A stretch of 64,000 nt of DNA from 2-01-FULL-40-13 sp964433155 (GTDB lineage: Bacteria > Patescibacteriota > Microgenomatia > UBA1406 > GWC2-37-13), in contig CAYSQE010000003.1 in NCBI GenBank assembly GCA_964433155.1, positions 1-64,000 of the forward strand. Reading direction: 5' to 3'. How positions within the stretch are numbered: the stretch's first letter is position 1; every line of letters begins with the position of its first letter. The notes below the pieces were generated by a model that ran no database searches, was not told the origin of the DNA, and worked only from the letters and a program-made list of their open reading frames with translations. Below, in pieces: positions 47,969 through 57,203 of the stretch. The position numbers were made by a program, and so were the translations under genes.

Positions 47969-49524
47969 TTAAAAAAAATACTCTTATAACCATTTTTATG
48001 GGCGCTATTTTCCTTGTATCTTTACTTTATCGACTATATGGGCTTTCCACGAATAATCCGCCTTTTTGGGTAGATGAATTTGCCTCTGCCAATCAAGGAA
48101 AACTGCTATTTCAGCAGGGTTTTGGAGTTTTTTTTAATCCCAATACAGTTCTTGAGCATTACAATATCACAACTCATCTCTTGATTGCAGCCTCGTATAA
48201 ATTCTTTGGTGTGAATGAATTTGCTGCACGATTTCCTCCGGTTGTCATTGGTTCATTTATACCTGTGGCAGTTTTCTACCTAGCAAGACACCTTACCAAT
48301 ATCTCAACCTCAATATCAGCGAGTCTCCTGGTTGCCTTTTCCTATTTCGAGATTACCTGGTCGCGCCAGGCTAGAGGATACATTATCGTCCAGTTTTTAG
48401 TACTCTTGGGTTTTCTTCTTTATCTGAAACTAGTTGATATAAAAAAACCAAATATTATTTTATCTGTAATCTTCTTCCTAACAATTTTTTTGGGGGTAAT
48501 AACTCATCCTCTCTACTACATTTTTCTAATTAGCCTTGCTTTTCATTTTCTCCTTACCAATCATAAACGCGTCATTGAACTATTAAAAAAACCTTGGCTC
48601 TACCTTCTAGCTTCTTTTTTATTTCTTATTATTTATAAAATTGGTTTTATTAATGCTCTGATTCGCATGTTTAATTCTGGAACTTTCCTCACAGATAACT
48701 TTTGGTATTACCATCCCTTCTTGTGGAGAGAGTATGGGCTTGTCTCCTTTTTAGCTATACTTGGATTCTTGTTTTTGTTTTTTAAAAAAAACAAGATGAT
48801 TCTTCCCATACTTATCTATATTGGAGTCCATCTTATCTTTATAACCTTTATCTTCAAACCCTACGTCTCTCGCTATCTTCTTCCCGTCTTCCCTTTTTTT
48901 ATTATTGGAACTTCTTACTTATTGTCTGAGGTCTCAAAAATACTTAGTAACCATCTTGGTGCCGACCGAGCCAAGTTGGTATTTACTTTAGGTCTGACTT
49001 TTTTTATTATTGTAAACGGCCATAAGTTTGTAAATAAGCCGAAAAAATACTACTCGCTCAATCATGATTTTAGAGAGATTGCCAATATAGACTATCATCA
49101 AGTCTACAATATCATCAAGAAGAACTCGGAAATTGACAACAATAAATTAGTTATCATCGAAACTTGGTGGGATCGCGCGCATTGGTACTTGGGAGACGAT
49201 TTTAAAAACATTGTAGCATTTCGCTGGTTAGACGAAGGCTTTGTAAACGGCATCTCAAAAAAAATCAACTACTTTGTAAATGAAAAGGGAGAAAAGATAC
49301 TTAAAGGCGACAGTTTGCACCTGGTTCTGGAAAAAAAAGATCTTCAACTATATATGGAAAGATATCCGCGGGGATTTATTTTTATCGACGATTCATCACT
49401 ACCAAACGACGTTATAAAATTTGCTGAAAAAAATCTCAAGAAGGAACTCTATCTTGATCACTATCCATTCGATGATAACCCTTATTCCATCTGGCCTGCA
49501 ACGCTCTACAGCTGGGGGATATAA
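47965..49524 (+). CDS. GT39-type membrane glycosyltransferase (PMT/ArnT-like)
   Basis: A 519-residue protein with about 11 transmembrane segments. After the first span comes PPFWVDEFASA, the acidic loop expected in PMT/ArnT enzymes (catalytic Asp-Glu). The periplasmic-side C-terminus (residues about 350-519) is soluble. It would use a polyprenyl-phosphate sugar, perhaps from the GT2 at 30830. Its 3' end overlaps the convergent GNAT gene by 19 nt. Confidence 0.85.
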   Translation: MIKKNTLITIFMGAIFLVSLLYRLYGLSTNNPPFWVDEFASANQGKLLFQQGFGVFFNPNTVLEHYNITTHLLIAASYKFFGVNEFAARFPPVVIGSFIPVAVFYLARHLTNISTSISASLLVAFSYFEITWSRQARGYIIVQFLVLLGFLLYLKLVDIKKPNIILSVIFFLTIFLGVITHPLYYIFLISLAFHFLLTNHKRVIELLKKPWLYLLASFLFLIIYKIGFINALIRMFNSGTFLTDNFWYYHPFLWREYGLVSFLAILGFLFLFFKKNKMILPILIYIGVHLIFITFIFKPYVSRYLLPVFPFFIIGTSYLLSEVSKILSNHLGADRAKLVFTLGLTFFIIVNGHKFVNKPKKYYSLNHDFREIANIDYHQVYNIIKKNSEIDNNKLVIIETWWDRAHWYLGDDFKNIVAFRWLDEGFVNGISKKINYFVNEKGEKILKGDSLHLVLEKKDLQLYMERYPRGFIFIDDSSLPNDVIKFAEKNLKKELYLDHYPFDDNPYSIWPATLYSWGI

Positions 49525-50174
49525 GTCATCTTCAAAAAGTATTTTTCAGCCTTTTTTAACCCCCTCTCTTCTTCCCAGCTAACCATACCTGGTTTTTCAT
49601 GCTTTTTTAGAGGTATCTTGTATAGATCCTTAAACCCATTTCTTCTGTAAAAATCGATTGCTCTTTTGTTATCGTCCAAAACGCGAAGATATAGATGCTT
49701 TGGTTTAAGTTTTTTGGCAGACCAATTTATAAGAGATTTTAATGCAAATGACATTACTCCTTTTAGGTTTTCCTTATCGCCTCGGACGACATTATCTATC
49801 TCGCACGAATTACTCCTGAAGTTAAAAGTAAAAAGCCCTATGTGACCGATGAGTCTTGATTTTTTTTCCTTACTCTCGATGAAAAATAATATTCTGGTTG
49901 GATTTTCGATTAATCCCTTGGTCCATTTTTTTGTGCCGCCAAAGGTCACCTTAAATTGAGAAGCAAAAGCAAAAGAATTCTCATCTCTCCACTTAGCAAG
50001 TAATTTTATTTCTCCATCTTTTCTTAAAATGCTTTTGGTTATTGGTTTTAAGAATGCAATTATATCACCCTGGCTATTGTAGATAGGCAATTTATTGGGA
50101 AGGTCCTCGCTGAATCGTTCATCTTTCCAATTCTTGAAGGTATTTAATACATTGGTTTTAAATTTTCTGATCAT
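49506..50174 (-). CDS. GNAT-family N-acetyltransferase
   Basis: A 222-residue protein with the GNAT core: IGHIGLFTFN strand, a CoA-binding region, and RVLDDNKRAIDFYRRNGF (motif B). It is the last gene of the leftward CDP-sugar operon and follows an aminotransferase gene 1 nt away, so it probably acetylates the amino group created by that enzyme, similar to the role of such pairs in other sugar pathways. Confidence 0.85.
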   Translation of the reverse strand: MIRKFKTNVLNTFKNWKDERFSEDLPNKLPIYNSQGDIIAFLKPITKSILRKDGEIKLLAKWRDENSFAFASQFKVTFGGTKKWTKGLIENPTRILFFIESKEKKSRLIGHIGLFTFNFRSNSCEIDNVVRGDKENLKGVMSFALKSLINWSAKKLKPKHLYLRVLDDNKRAIDFYRRNGFKDLYKIPLKKHEKPGMVSWEEERGLKKAEKYFLKMTYIPQL

Positions 50175-50175
50175 G

Positions 50176-51285
50176 TCATACTTTGAGAACTTTCCTCAAC
50201 ATTTTGGCTACATAATCAATTTCCTCTTCAGTTCGCATTAGGCCACTTGGCAGGTTAATTCCGTTGAAAGAAATGTGATGAGCAACATGAGTATTTTGTT
50301 CTTTAAATATGGGAAACATGCTTATTGGCCAGAAAAAGGGACGGGAATCAATCATTTTTTCTTTAAGTTTTTTTATGATCTCATTTCTTGATATGCCAAA
50401 ATCCTTATCTAGGATGATCGAACTCATCCAACGATTGCTTTTTGTGTATGGTCGTTCATAGTTCATCGAGATTCCTTTGATGTCTTTCAAGCGTTTATGA
50501 TACCAATCAAATATCTTTCTTTTTTTATTGACAAAGCTTTCGATTCTTTCCAACTGCGCAAGAGCGAAAGCAGCTTGAAGATTAGACATTTCATGTGAAT
50601 ATCCCACCTCAATCTGCCAAAACTTTTTGCCATGAAGTTCACCGTGGCCGTTTAAAAACTTAGCTCTATCGTATAACTTTCTATCATTTGTAACAAGCAT
50701 TCCGCCAAATCCTGTCACCATAATTTTGGCTCCTTGGAAACTAAATGCTCCAAAATCGCCAAAACTTCCTGGTCTTTTTCTCTTATAAATGCTTCCTACA
50801 GCAGGACAGGCATCTTCAACCACAGAAAGATTATATCCTCTTGCAATCTGTATGATTTCATCCATGTCTGCAGGATTGCCATAGATATGAACCGGCATAA
50901 TGGCCTTAGTCCGTTTAGTTATTGCTTTTTTAATTTTTTCCGGATCTATACACCATGTATCTTTTAGGATATCGACAAATACCGGTTTGGCGCCAAGATA
51001 GAAGATGACGTCAGAACAGGAAAAATAAGTTATATCGGGCAATATCACTTCGTCTCCTTTGCCAACTCCTAAACTGGCAAGCGCCAGATGAAGCGCACCA
51101 GTCCCTCCACAAGTTGAAATTGCATATTTAACGCCAATATATTTGGCAAATTCTTCTTCAAATCTGTGTACATAATCCGCGTAATGCTCATTCCAGCCAT
51201 TTTTTGCCGCATCCATGACGTAATCAACTTCTTTTTGGCTAACCCAAGGTCCTGCGGTTAAAATCATCCTTTTAGGCTTATACAT
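50176..51285 (-). CDS. DegT-type sugar aminotransferase
   Basis: A 369-residue PLP enzyme with an intact Schiff-base Lys187 in FSFQGAKIM, plus DITYFS and EDACPA. Unlike the neighbouring RfbH homologue it should be a true aminotransferase. It probably uses a 4-keto (or branched-keto) CDP-sugar from the upstream genes. It belongs to the leftward operon between rfbH and the GNAT. Confidence 0.9.
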   Translation of the reverse strand: MYKPKRMILTAGPWVSQKEVDYVMDAAKNGWNEHYADYVHRFEEEFAKYIGVKYAISTCGGTGALHLALASLGVGKGDEVILPDITYFSCSDVIFYLGAKPVFVDILKDTWCIDPEKIKKAITKRTKAIMPVHIYGNPADMDEIIQIARGYNLSVVEDACPAVGSIYKRKRPGSFGDFGAFSFQGAKIMVTGFGGMLVTNDRKLYDRAKFLNGHGELHGKKFWQIEVGYSHEMSNLQAAFALAQLERIESFVNKKRKIFDWYHKRLKDIKGISMNYERPYTKSNRWMSSIILDKDFGISRNEIIKKLKEKMIDSRPFFWPISMFPIFKEQNTHVAHHISFNGINLPSGLMRTEEEIDYVAKMLRKVLKV

Positions 51286-51305
51286 ATGTAAAACGATATT
51301 GATTT

Positions 51306-52559
51306 TTATTTCTTGAATTGCACAATAAATCGTTCAATAATAGTTTTCACATATGCAATCCGCTCACTGTCTATCTCTGGAAAAACGCCTAGCCAAAATG
51401 CGCTATTCATCACATAGTCTGCATTTTTTAGATTATCAATAATTTTATACGATATATCTTTATATGCAGGATGCCTGAGTAAATTGCCAGAAAAAACATT
51501 TCTTGTCCCAATTTTTTTAGCTTCGAGATATTCGGTCAATTGATTACGCGTAAAAGGAGCCTCACCTCTTACTACGATGGGAAATCCAAACCAGCAAGGG
51601 TCTTCCTTCGGTGTAGTTTTCATAAGGATAAAATATTTTTGTAACTTTTTAAAAAATTCATAGTATTTCTTAAAGTTTTCTTTTCTTTTTTTGCTGAAGT
51701 AGGGGAGCTTCTTAAGTTGAGCCACACCAATAGCCGCCTGAAAATCAGTCAGTTTCAGATTGAATCCGATCTGCGAATAACTGTATTTATGGTCATAGCC
51801 AAAAGGAAGATCTCCAAGCTTCCAGCCAAAACGGCGCCTGCAAGTATCATCTTTGCCAGTATCGCACCAACAGTCTCGTCCCCAATCACGAAACTGCCTT
51901 ATTGCCATATGAACCAAAGGATTATTTGTGATCACTGCACCGCCCTCGCCCATAGTGATTTGATGTGCAGGATAAAAACTAAATGTAGCAATATGTCCAT
52001 ATGTACCTACCAATTTCCCGTCATATCGAGAACCCAGAGCATCGCAACAGTCTTCTATAAGCCATAAATTATATTTTTTAACGAGCTTCATTACTACATC
52101 CAGATTAAAAGGCTTACCAAGTGTATGAGCCATCATGATCAACTTTGTTTTTTTTGTCACTGCTCTCTCGAGCTGCTGAATGTTTGCATTTAATGTATCA
52201 ATATCTGAATCGACAAAAACCGGTTTTAGACCGTAAATAATTCCCGGATTTACAGTCGTTGGAAAAGCAACTGCTGTAGTGATAAACTCGTCTCCGGGCT
52301 TTAAACGTCTTTCTCCAAAAACTATTGACGTGAGAGAAGCAAGTGCGACCAGATTTGCCGAAGATCCAGAATTAACCAGTGATACATACCTTACCCCCAT
52401 AAATTTTTTGAAGTCTGACTCGAATTGTTTCCCAAACTCTCCTTCCGTCCACCAGCCGTCCTTAGCCGCTTTAATTAGATTTTTTATTTCTGCTTGGTCG
52501 TAGACTTTTCCTGAAACCCGTACGTATGTCTCACCAGGAATAAATTTTGAATTTTTCAT
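51306..52559 (-). CDS. rfbH: CDP-4-keto-6-deoxyglucose 3-dehydrase (E1)
   Basis: A 417-residue PMP-dependent dehydrase that removes the C3 hydroxyl of CDP-4-keto-6-deoxyglucose. The usual PLP lysine is replaced by His199 in SFYPAHQITMGEGG, as in E1. The [2Fe-2S] motif C-X57-C-X1-C-X7-C is exact: Cys172, Cys230, Cys232, Cys240. The start ATG 52559 overlaps the rfbG stop (ATGA); a GTG at 52577 is less likely. The reductase partner (E3) is not in this window. Confidence 0.95.
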   Translation of the reverse strand: MKNSKFIPGETYVRVSGKVYDQAEIKNLIKAAKDGWWTEGEFGKQFESDFKKFMGVRYVSLVNSGSSANLVALASLTSIVFGERRLKPGDEFITTAVAFPTTVNPGIIYGLKPVFVDSDIDTLNANIQQLERAVTKKTKLIMMAHTLGKPFNLDVVMKLVKKYNLWLIEDCCDALGSRYDGKLVGTYGHIATFSFYPAHQITMGEGGAVITNNPLVHMAIRQFRDWGRDCWCDTGKDDTCRRRFGWKLGDLPFGYDHKYSYSQIGFNLKLTDFQAAIGVAQLKKLPYFSKKRKENFKKYYEFFKKLQKYFILMKTTPKEDPCWFGFPIVVRGEAPFTRNQLTEYLEAKKIGTRNVFSGNLLRHPAYKDISYKIIDNLKNADYVMNSAFWLGVFPEIDSERIAYVKTIIERFIVQFKK

Positions 52560-53509
52560 GATATTTTTTTGTACCACTTATATATTTTCTCTGCAGTTTT
52601 TTTAAAATTATATTTTGGTTTCCAGCCTAATTTTTTTTTAATTTTCGAGTAATCGAGGGATTGATAGGGTATCTCATTTTTTGCTGCATCTAAAATTTTA
52701 TACCTGAGCTTCTTTTTCAGCAATCTCTGGATATGTTGAATAACTTCAAGGACAGACAACGTCTCATCAGATCCAAAATTAAAGGGCTCACCTTTAAGTT
52801 TGTCAATATTGTCCGCAAGCAACATATAACCGTCAACCACGTCTTTCACATATAGATAATCTCTCACATATTTCCCGTTGCTTCTAACCTCCAGCGTCTC
52901 ACCAGTAACCATCGACCTCATGATTCCGGGTACGATCCTTGAATAATTTAGATCTCCTTCACCGTAAATATTTCCAAAACGTGTTGTGCAAACCGGAAGT
53001 TGATACGTTTTAAAATATGAGTTAGCAATAATATCTGCGGCTGATTTGGAAGATTCGTAGGGATGGTCACCTTTTAGTGAATCTTCTTCAACATATTTGT
53101 CTTTTTTTAATTTACCATAGGCTTTATCAGACGAAGCAACAATCGCTCCTTTTATCCTGGGATAGAGACGAACGCTTTCCATTACATTTACTGTTCCCAT
53201 AACATTGGTTGCGAATGTTCTTTGCGGATTGTAATAAGCTGTTCCAACAAGAGCCTGAGCTGCAAGATGAAATATGTAATCAACTTCATATTTGGTCACG
53301 ACGTCAAATAGTTCGTTAAAATCATTCACATCAACATGCGTCATTCTCACCTTTTTATGGAGTTTCTGAGAGAAAAAATATGACTTAGGATTGGTTGTAA
53401 TGAATGTGGTTGTAACATTAGCCTCACGTCTTACCAGCTCCTCGACAAGATGCGAGCCTACAAATCCCGTCCCACCAGTAACTAAGACATTTTGATCTTT
53501 TATCTCCAT
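52556..53509 (-). CDS. rfbG: CDP-glucose 4,6-dehydratase-like SDR
   Basis: A 317-residue extended SDR. GGTGFVGSHLVEEL binds NAD, FHLAAQALVG and ASSDKAYG are typical of CDP-glucose 4,6-dehydratases, and YESSK is the catalytic Tyr-x3-Lys. It makes CDP-4-keto-6-deoxyglucose for RfbH. ATG 53509 is chosen over TTG 53518; it overlaps rfbF by 10 nt. Confidence 0.9.
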   Translation of the reverse strand: MEIKDQNVLVTGGTGFVGSHLVEELVRREANVTTTFITTNPKSYFFSQKLHKKVRMTHVDVNDFNELFDVVTKYEVDYIFHLAAQALVGTAYYNPQRTFATNVMGTVNVMESVRLYPRIKGAIVASSDKAYGKLKKDKYVEEDSLKGDHPYESSKSAADIIANSYFKTYQLPVCTTRFGNIYGEGDLNYSRIVPGIMRSMVTGETLEVRSNGKYVRDYLYVKDVVDGYMLLADNIDKLKGEPFNFGSDETLSVLEVIQHIQRLLKKKLRYKILDAAKNEIPYQSLDYSKIKKKLGWKPKYNFKKTAEKIYKWYKKIS

Positions 53510-54279
53510 ACTTCCCAAGGGGGATTACCAGCTTGCCAAATTTTGTTTAATTCTTCATACTCTTTGTGTGTGTCTACTGAAAACCAAAATCCGTTGTGGC
53601 GATACAAAGAAAGTTCCTTCTCTTTGGCCAATCTTACAAGCGCCGGGTGTTCTGTCTCTCCTGGTCGTAAATAATTAAATACCCTTTTGTCAAAAACCAT
53701 ATAACCTCCATTCACCCAGTCTTTCAATACGGGTTTTTCTGTAAATCTTTCCACTTTGTTTCTTCTGTTAACCCAAACCAAACCATATCTTGAACGTGGA
53801 TGCACTCCGGTTATCGTTCCGATAGTTTTTTGCCGTTTTTGGAACTTAACAAGAGAGTCTATATTCAAATCTGTAAGTCCATCTCCGTAAGTTACCATAA
53901 AATATTTATCTTTGGCGGATATATATTTTTGGCAGCGAAGAATTCGCTCACCTGGTTGAGTCTCTAGTCCTGTGTCTACAAAGGTTATTTTGTACTCATC
54001 TACTTGCTCTCTATCATCAAGATAAAATTTGGTTTTGTGACTACGAGTATTAAGACTAAAATCTGCAGTGAAAGCTTTTTGATTCAAAAAAAAGTCCTTT
54101 ATATAGTCTGCCTTATAGCCCAAAGCGAGAATAAATTCATTGAATCCATAATAGGAGTAAATCTTCATGATGTGCCAAATAATGGGTTTTTTCCCTATGT
54201 AGACCATCGGCTTTGGCTTAAATTCCGTCTCTTCTTTTAAACGTGTTCCCAAACCTCCACAAAGAATGATGACTTTCAT
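53500..54279 (-). CDS. rfbF: glucose-1-phosphate cytidylyltransferase
   Basis: A 259-residue nucleotidyltransferase. KVIILCGGLGTRLKEETEFKP (abridged in sense), PMVYIGKKPIIWHIM and the VTYGDGLTDLN metal loop mark RfbF. It makes CDP-glucose, the first step of the CDP-dideoxysugar route. Its start overlaps the transketolase C gene by 4 nt (54276-54279). Confidence 0.94.
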   Translation of the reverse strand: MKVIILCGGLGTRLKEETEFKPKPMVYIGKKPIIWHIMKIYSYYGFNEFILALGYKADYIKDFFLNQKAFTADFSLNTRSHKTKFYLDDREQVDEYKITFVDTGLETQPGERILRCQKYISAKDKYFMVTYGDGLTDLNIDSLVKFQKRQKTIGTITGVHPRSRYGLVWVNRRNKVERFTEKPVLKDWVNGGYMVFDKRVFNYLRPGETEHPALVRLAKEKELSLYRHNGFWFSVDTHKEYEELNKIWQAGNPPWEVWR

Positions 54280-55193
54280 AAAGATGAAGTTATTTTATTA
54301 TAAATTCCAGCTGCGTCAAGACCTAAAACTTTTCGCAAGTAAGACCTTGTTCCGACATTTTTAATGACTTTGTGTTGAGTTCCGATTCTGATCACCCGTG
54401 TTCCTGGGACATATTCTGAAACAACCTCGGATACGACAGAACCTAATCCGCCAATCATCCCATGTTCCTCTATGACAAATAGAGTTTTAAAGCGTTTTGC
54501 TTGATTTATGATTAAATCTTTGTCAATGGGTTCCACCGTATGAATGTTAATGACGCCTGCCTCTATTTTTTTATTTTTTTTAAGCATATCTGCAGCTTTT
54601 ATGACTTCCTCCATTATTACCCCAGTTGAAAATAAGACTGTATCAATACCGATTTTTAAAACCACGCCTTTGCCAAAACGAAATGAGTAAGAGTAAGCAT
54701 TTATAATTGGTTCCTGTCTTCCACCGACTCTTATATAGACTGGCCTATGATAGTTTGCTAAATATTTAAGACCTTTGACAGCTTCTATTTCATCCACCGG
54801 AGAAAAAATGGACATATTTGGCAACGGCCTAAGAATTGCTATATCTTCCAGCGCAAAGTGCGTGCTACTCAAGATTCCGTATGATAGTCCAGACCCGATG
54901 CCTAGAAGCGTGATATCAAGATCATGGTAGCAGACGTCGTTACGAATCTGTTCAAAACATCGCATGATAAGAAATGGGATGATGGAGTAGATAAAGACTT
55001 TTTTACCAGATAGAGCAAGGCCTGATGCGATGCCTATCATATTTTGCTCAGCTACTCCAACGTTGATAAATCTTCCATGAAAATCGCTTTCTATCTTTTC
55101 AACCGCGCGATAACCAAGATCACCTGTCAAAAAATAACTATTCTTATTAGATTTCATAATGTTATAGATTTCTTGTATTATTGCGGTTCTCAC
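54276..55193 (-). CDS. transketolase C-terminal subunit
   Basis: A 305-residue protein covering the pyrimidine-binding and C-terminal domains of transketolase. VGVAEQNMIGIASGLALSG (catalytic Glu region) and VEEHGMIGGLGS are conserved. Start is GTG 55193, which gives the standard MRTA-type N-terminus. Together with the next gene it makes a heteromeric TPP-dependent ketol transferase. ATGA-coupled to rfbF, so it is tied to the CDP-sugar pathway. Confidence 0.93.
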   Translation of the reverse strand: MRTAIIQEIYNIMKSNKNSYFLTGDLGYRAVEKIESDFHGRFINVGVAEQNMIGIASGLALSGKKVFIYSIIPFLIMRCFEQIRNDVCYHDLDITLLGIGSGLSYGILSSTHFALEDIAILRPLPNMSIFSPVDEIEAVKGLKYLANYHRPVYIRVGGRQEPIINAYSYSFRFGKGVVLKIGIDTVLFSTGVIMEEVIKAADMLKKNKKIEAGVINIHTVEPIDKDLIINQAKRFKTLFVIEEHGMIGGLGSVVSEVVSEYVPGTRVIRIGTQHKVIKNVGTRSYLRKVLGLDAAGIYNKITSSL

Positions 55194-55212
55194 TTTTTAA
55201 ACTTTAAAAAAT

Positions 55213-56025
55213 TTATAAACTTTCAAGTAATTGTTTTTTTGTCTCTTCATCAAGTGATATATAGTGTGCCTCAAATTTCCCCTCAAATCCCGGCAAACCC
55301 CAGCCTTTGACTGTTTTTGCAATTATAAAATGGGGGGAAGAATTTTTTGTTTTAGCTTTTTGAGTAAATACTTTATCTAAACTTTCAAAGTCGTGACCAT
55401 TTGCCTCATAGACATTCCAATGAAAATCTCTAATTTTTTGGGGAAGAGGTGAGAGATCTAACACTTCTTCAGTTGAACCATATCCTTGAAAATGGTTGTT
55501 GTCGACAATTACCGTCAGATTATGAATTTTGTGATGTGCGGCGTACATAATGGCTTCCCAATTAGATCCTTCGTTAAGTTCACCGTCAGACATCAATACA
55601 TAGACTTTGTTATTTTTTTTATCATTCAAAAATGAGGTGGCAAAACCAATTCCAATTGGCAGTCCGTGACCAAGAGATCCAGTAGAAATCTCAATTCCAG
55701 GTGCGACTCTGCTTGAATGCTCGGGTAAAATACCGCCGTCTTTATCATAACTGAGTAAGACTTCTTTAGTGAAAAAACCTCGCTCATATAGAACCGTATA
55801 CAATGCCAATCCCGCATGTCCTTTGCTCAAGATGAATATATCCCTGTCTGAATTTGTGGGTTGCTTTGGGTCGACATGTAGAACTCGATAATAAAGATAG
55901 GTGAGAATCTCAACTATCGAGTAAGAACAACCAATATGGTGGCTTTCTTTAGGCCTTATTGCTTGCATCATATCTCTTCTCACTTGTTTAGATATTTTTT
56001 TAAGCTCGGCGAAGTTTTTTTTCAT
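55213..56025 (-). CDS. transketolase N-terminal subunit
   Basis: A 270-residue TPP-binding subunit. HIGCSYSIVEILTYLYY and the TPP motif GDGELNEGSNWEAIMYAAHH ... VDNN are typical. ATG 56025 is preferred over GTG 56028. It is first in the leftward operon, with a promoter upstream, and should act with the C-terminal subunit. It could feed sedoheptulose 7-phosphate to the heptose genes or transfer C2 units onto a CDP-sugar. Confidence 0.93.
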   Translation of the reverse strand: MKKNFAELKKISKQVRRDMMQAIRPKESHHIGCSYSIVEILTYLYYRVLHVDPKQPTNSDRDIFILSKGHAGLALYTVLYERGFFTKEVLLSYDKDGGILPEHSSRVAPGIEISTGSLGHGLPIGIGFATSFLNDKKNNKVYVLMSDGELNEGSNWEAIMYAAHHKIHNLTVIVDNNHFQGYGSTEEVLDLSPLPQKIRDFHWNVYEANGHDFESLDKVFTQKAKTKNSSPHFIIAKTVKGWGLPGFEGKFEAHYISLDEETKKQLLESL

Positions 56026-56039
56026 CACTAATAGCTGAT

Positions 56040-56066
56040 AGTATATAATATTTTAACTAATGTCAA
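56040..56066 (-). promoter_or_regulatory. promoter of the CDP-sugar/transketolase operon
   Basis: On the minus strand TTGACA (56066-56061) and TATACT (56045-56040), 15 bp apart, 14 nt before ATG 56025. The spacer is short for sigma-70, so the exact -10 is uncertain. Confidence 0.45.
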
Positions 56067-56072
56067 AACAGT

Positions 56073-56951
56073 ATGAGTGATAAAACAAAAGCAATAATTG
56101 CAATTCTTATTGCTTCACTTATTAGTGGGGGTGCTTCAGCATTCACAAAAATTGGTTTAATAAAAATTCCTCCATTTACTTTCTCATTTCTTCGCTTTTT
56201 AATAGCATCAATAGCCATCTTGCCAATATTTTTAAAATCAAAACCAAAAATAAATAAGTCTTTGGTTCCATTAATTTTCTTTTCAGTTCTTCCAATTGTC
56301 AATGTAGCTTTTTTTGTAGCGGGAGTTAAGCTTACTACGGCTTCTATTAGCCAAATGTTATATGCAGCAACGCCTATTTTGGCTGGTATTCTTTCCTATT
56401 TTATTCTTCGGCACAAACTCTCAATTAAAAGGTGGCTCTTTATTTTACTTGGACTCGTTGGCGTAATTTTTGTAGTCGCTCTCCCAATCTTTGAAAAAGA
56501 TACTTTGTTTGGAGGTGATCTTAAAGGAAATTTGTTCATCAGCTTTGCAGTTGCAGTATGGTCCTTATACGTTGTTTTATCTAAGAAATTTCAGAAACAA
56601 TTTTCTCCGCTCGTCATAACATCCATTTTTATTTTCCTTGCAACCTTGATTTTTTTCTTTCTCTCTCTTACAGAACTTAAAGGAAATGCTAATCTGTGGC
56701 AGAAAATAAATTCATCATCGACTGTTGCAATCATTTATGTGGCTGTCTTTGTGACTGTTGGAGGTTATTTGCTTAATCAATATGCTATTAAATTTGCTGG
56801 CCCAATTGCGGCCTCACTTACGTTTTATATCCTACCAATTTCAGGATATTTTTTTGCCTTTTTTTTGCTCGGAGAAAAAATCACGGAGGGGCTTGTTATT
56901 GGAACTATGCTTGTATTTATAAGTATAGCTTTAACCACTTACTCGAAGTAG
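56073..56951 (+). CDS. EamA/DMT-family transporter
   Basis: A 292-residue protein with ten transmembrane segments in two EamA repeats (residues about 8-140 and 150-290). The GGASAFTKIGLIKIPP start and LVPLIFFSVLPIVNVAFF segment are typical of drug/metabolite exporters. Divergent from the transketolase operon. Substrate unknown. Confidence 0.88.
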   Translation: MSDKTKAIIAILIASLISGGASAFTKIGLIKIPPFTFSFLRFLIASIAILPIFLKSKPKINKSLVPLIFFSVLPIVNVAFFVAGVKLTTASISQMLYAATPILAGILSYFILRHKLSIKRWLFILLGLVGVIFVVALPIFEKDTLFGGDLKGNLFISFAVAVWSLYVVLSKKFQKQFSPLVITSIFIFLATLIFFFLSLTELKGNANLWQKINSSSTVAIIYVAVFVTVGGYLLNQYAIKFAGPIAASLTFYILPISGYFFAFFLLGEKITEGLVIGTMLVFISIALTTYSK

Positions 56952-56974
56952 TATCAGAGAAATTCTACCAGAGC

Positions 56975-57163
56975 TTAAGCGTGGTCATGTTTTTCACCCT
57001 CTTTGTAATATTCACCACAGACATGACACTTCATCCTCTTCTCAAATGTATGACCAAAATGAGTGCAACCCTGCGTGCCGCATTTAGTCAATCCATTTTT
57101 AAACTCTTGCTCTGAGATCTCTGCCTTACAGGTACCTATACAAATGTATACAACTTTGTCCAT
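56975..57163 (-). CDS. small Cys/His-rich metal-binding protein
   Basis: A 62-residue protein starting at ATG 57163. It has Cys at ICIGTC, KCGTQGC and a CHVC near the end, plus a His-rich C-terminus (GEKHDHA), consistent with a zinc ribbon or other metal site. A longer frame to 57286 overlaps the flippase gene and has no support. TTGATT and TAGAAT (57198-57193 and 57176-57171) form its promoter. Confidence 0.6.
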   Translation of the reverse strand: MDKVVYICIGTCKAEISEQEFKNGLTKCGTQGCTHFGHTFEKRMKCHVCGEYYKEGEKHDHA

Positions 57164-57170
57164 ATACGTT

Positions 57171-57198
57171 ATTCTAACGAAAGCTGTGATAAAATCAA
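57171..57198. promoter_or_regulatory. overlapping divergent promoters
   Basis: Leftward: TTGATT (57198-57193), 16 bp, TAGAAT (57176-57171), seven bases from ATG 57163. Rightward: TAAAAT (57190-57195), eight bases from ATG 57204. The -35 and -10 elements overlap, so the two genes may exclude each other. Confidence 0.45.
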
Positions 57199-57203
57199 GA
57201 GTA

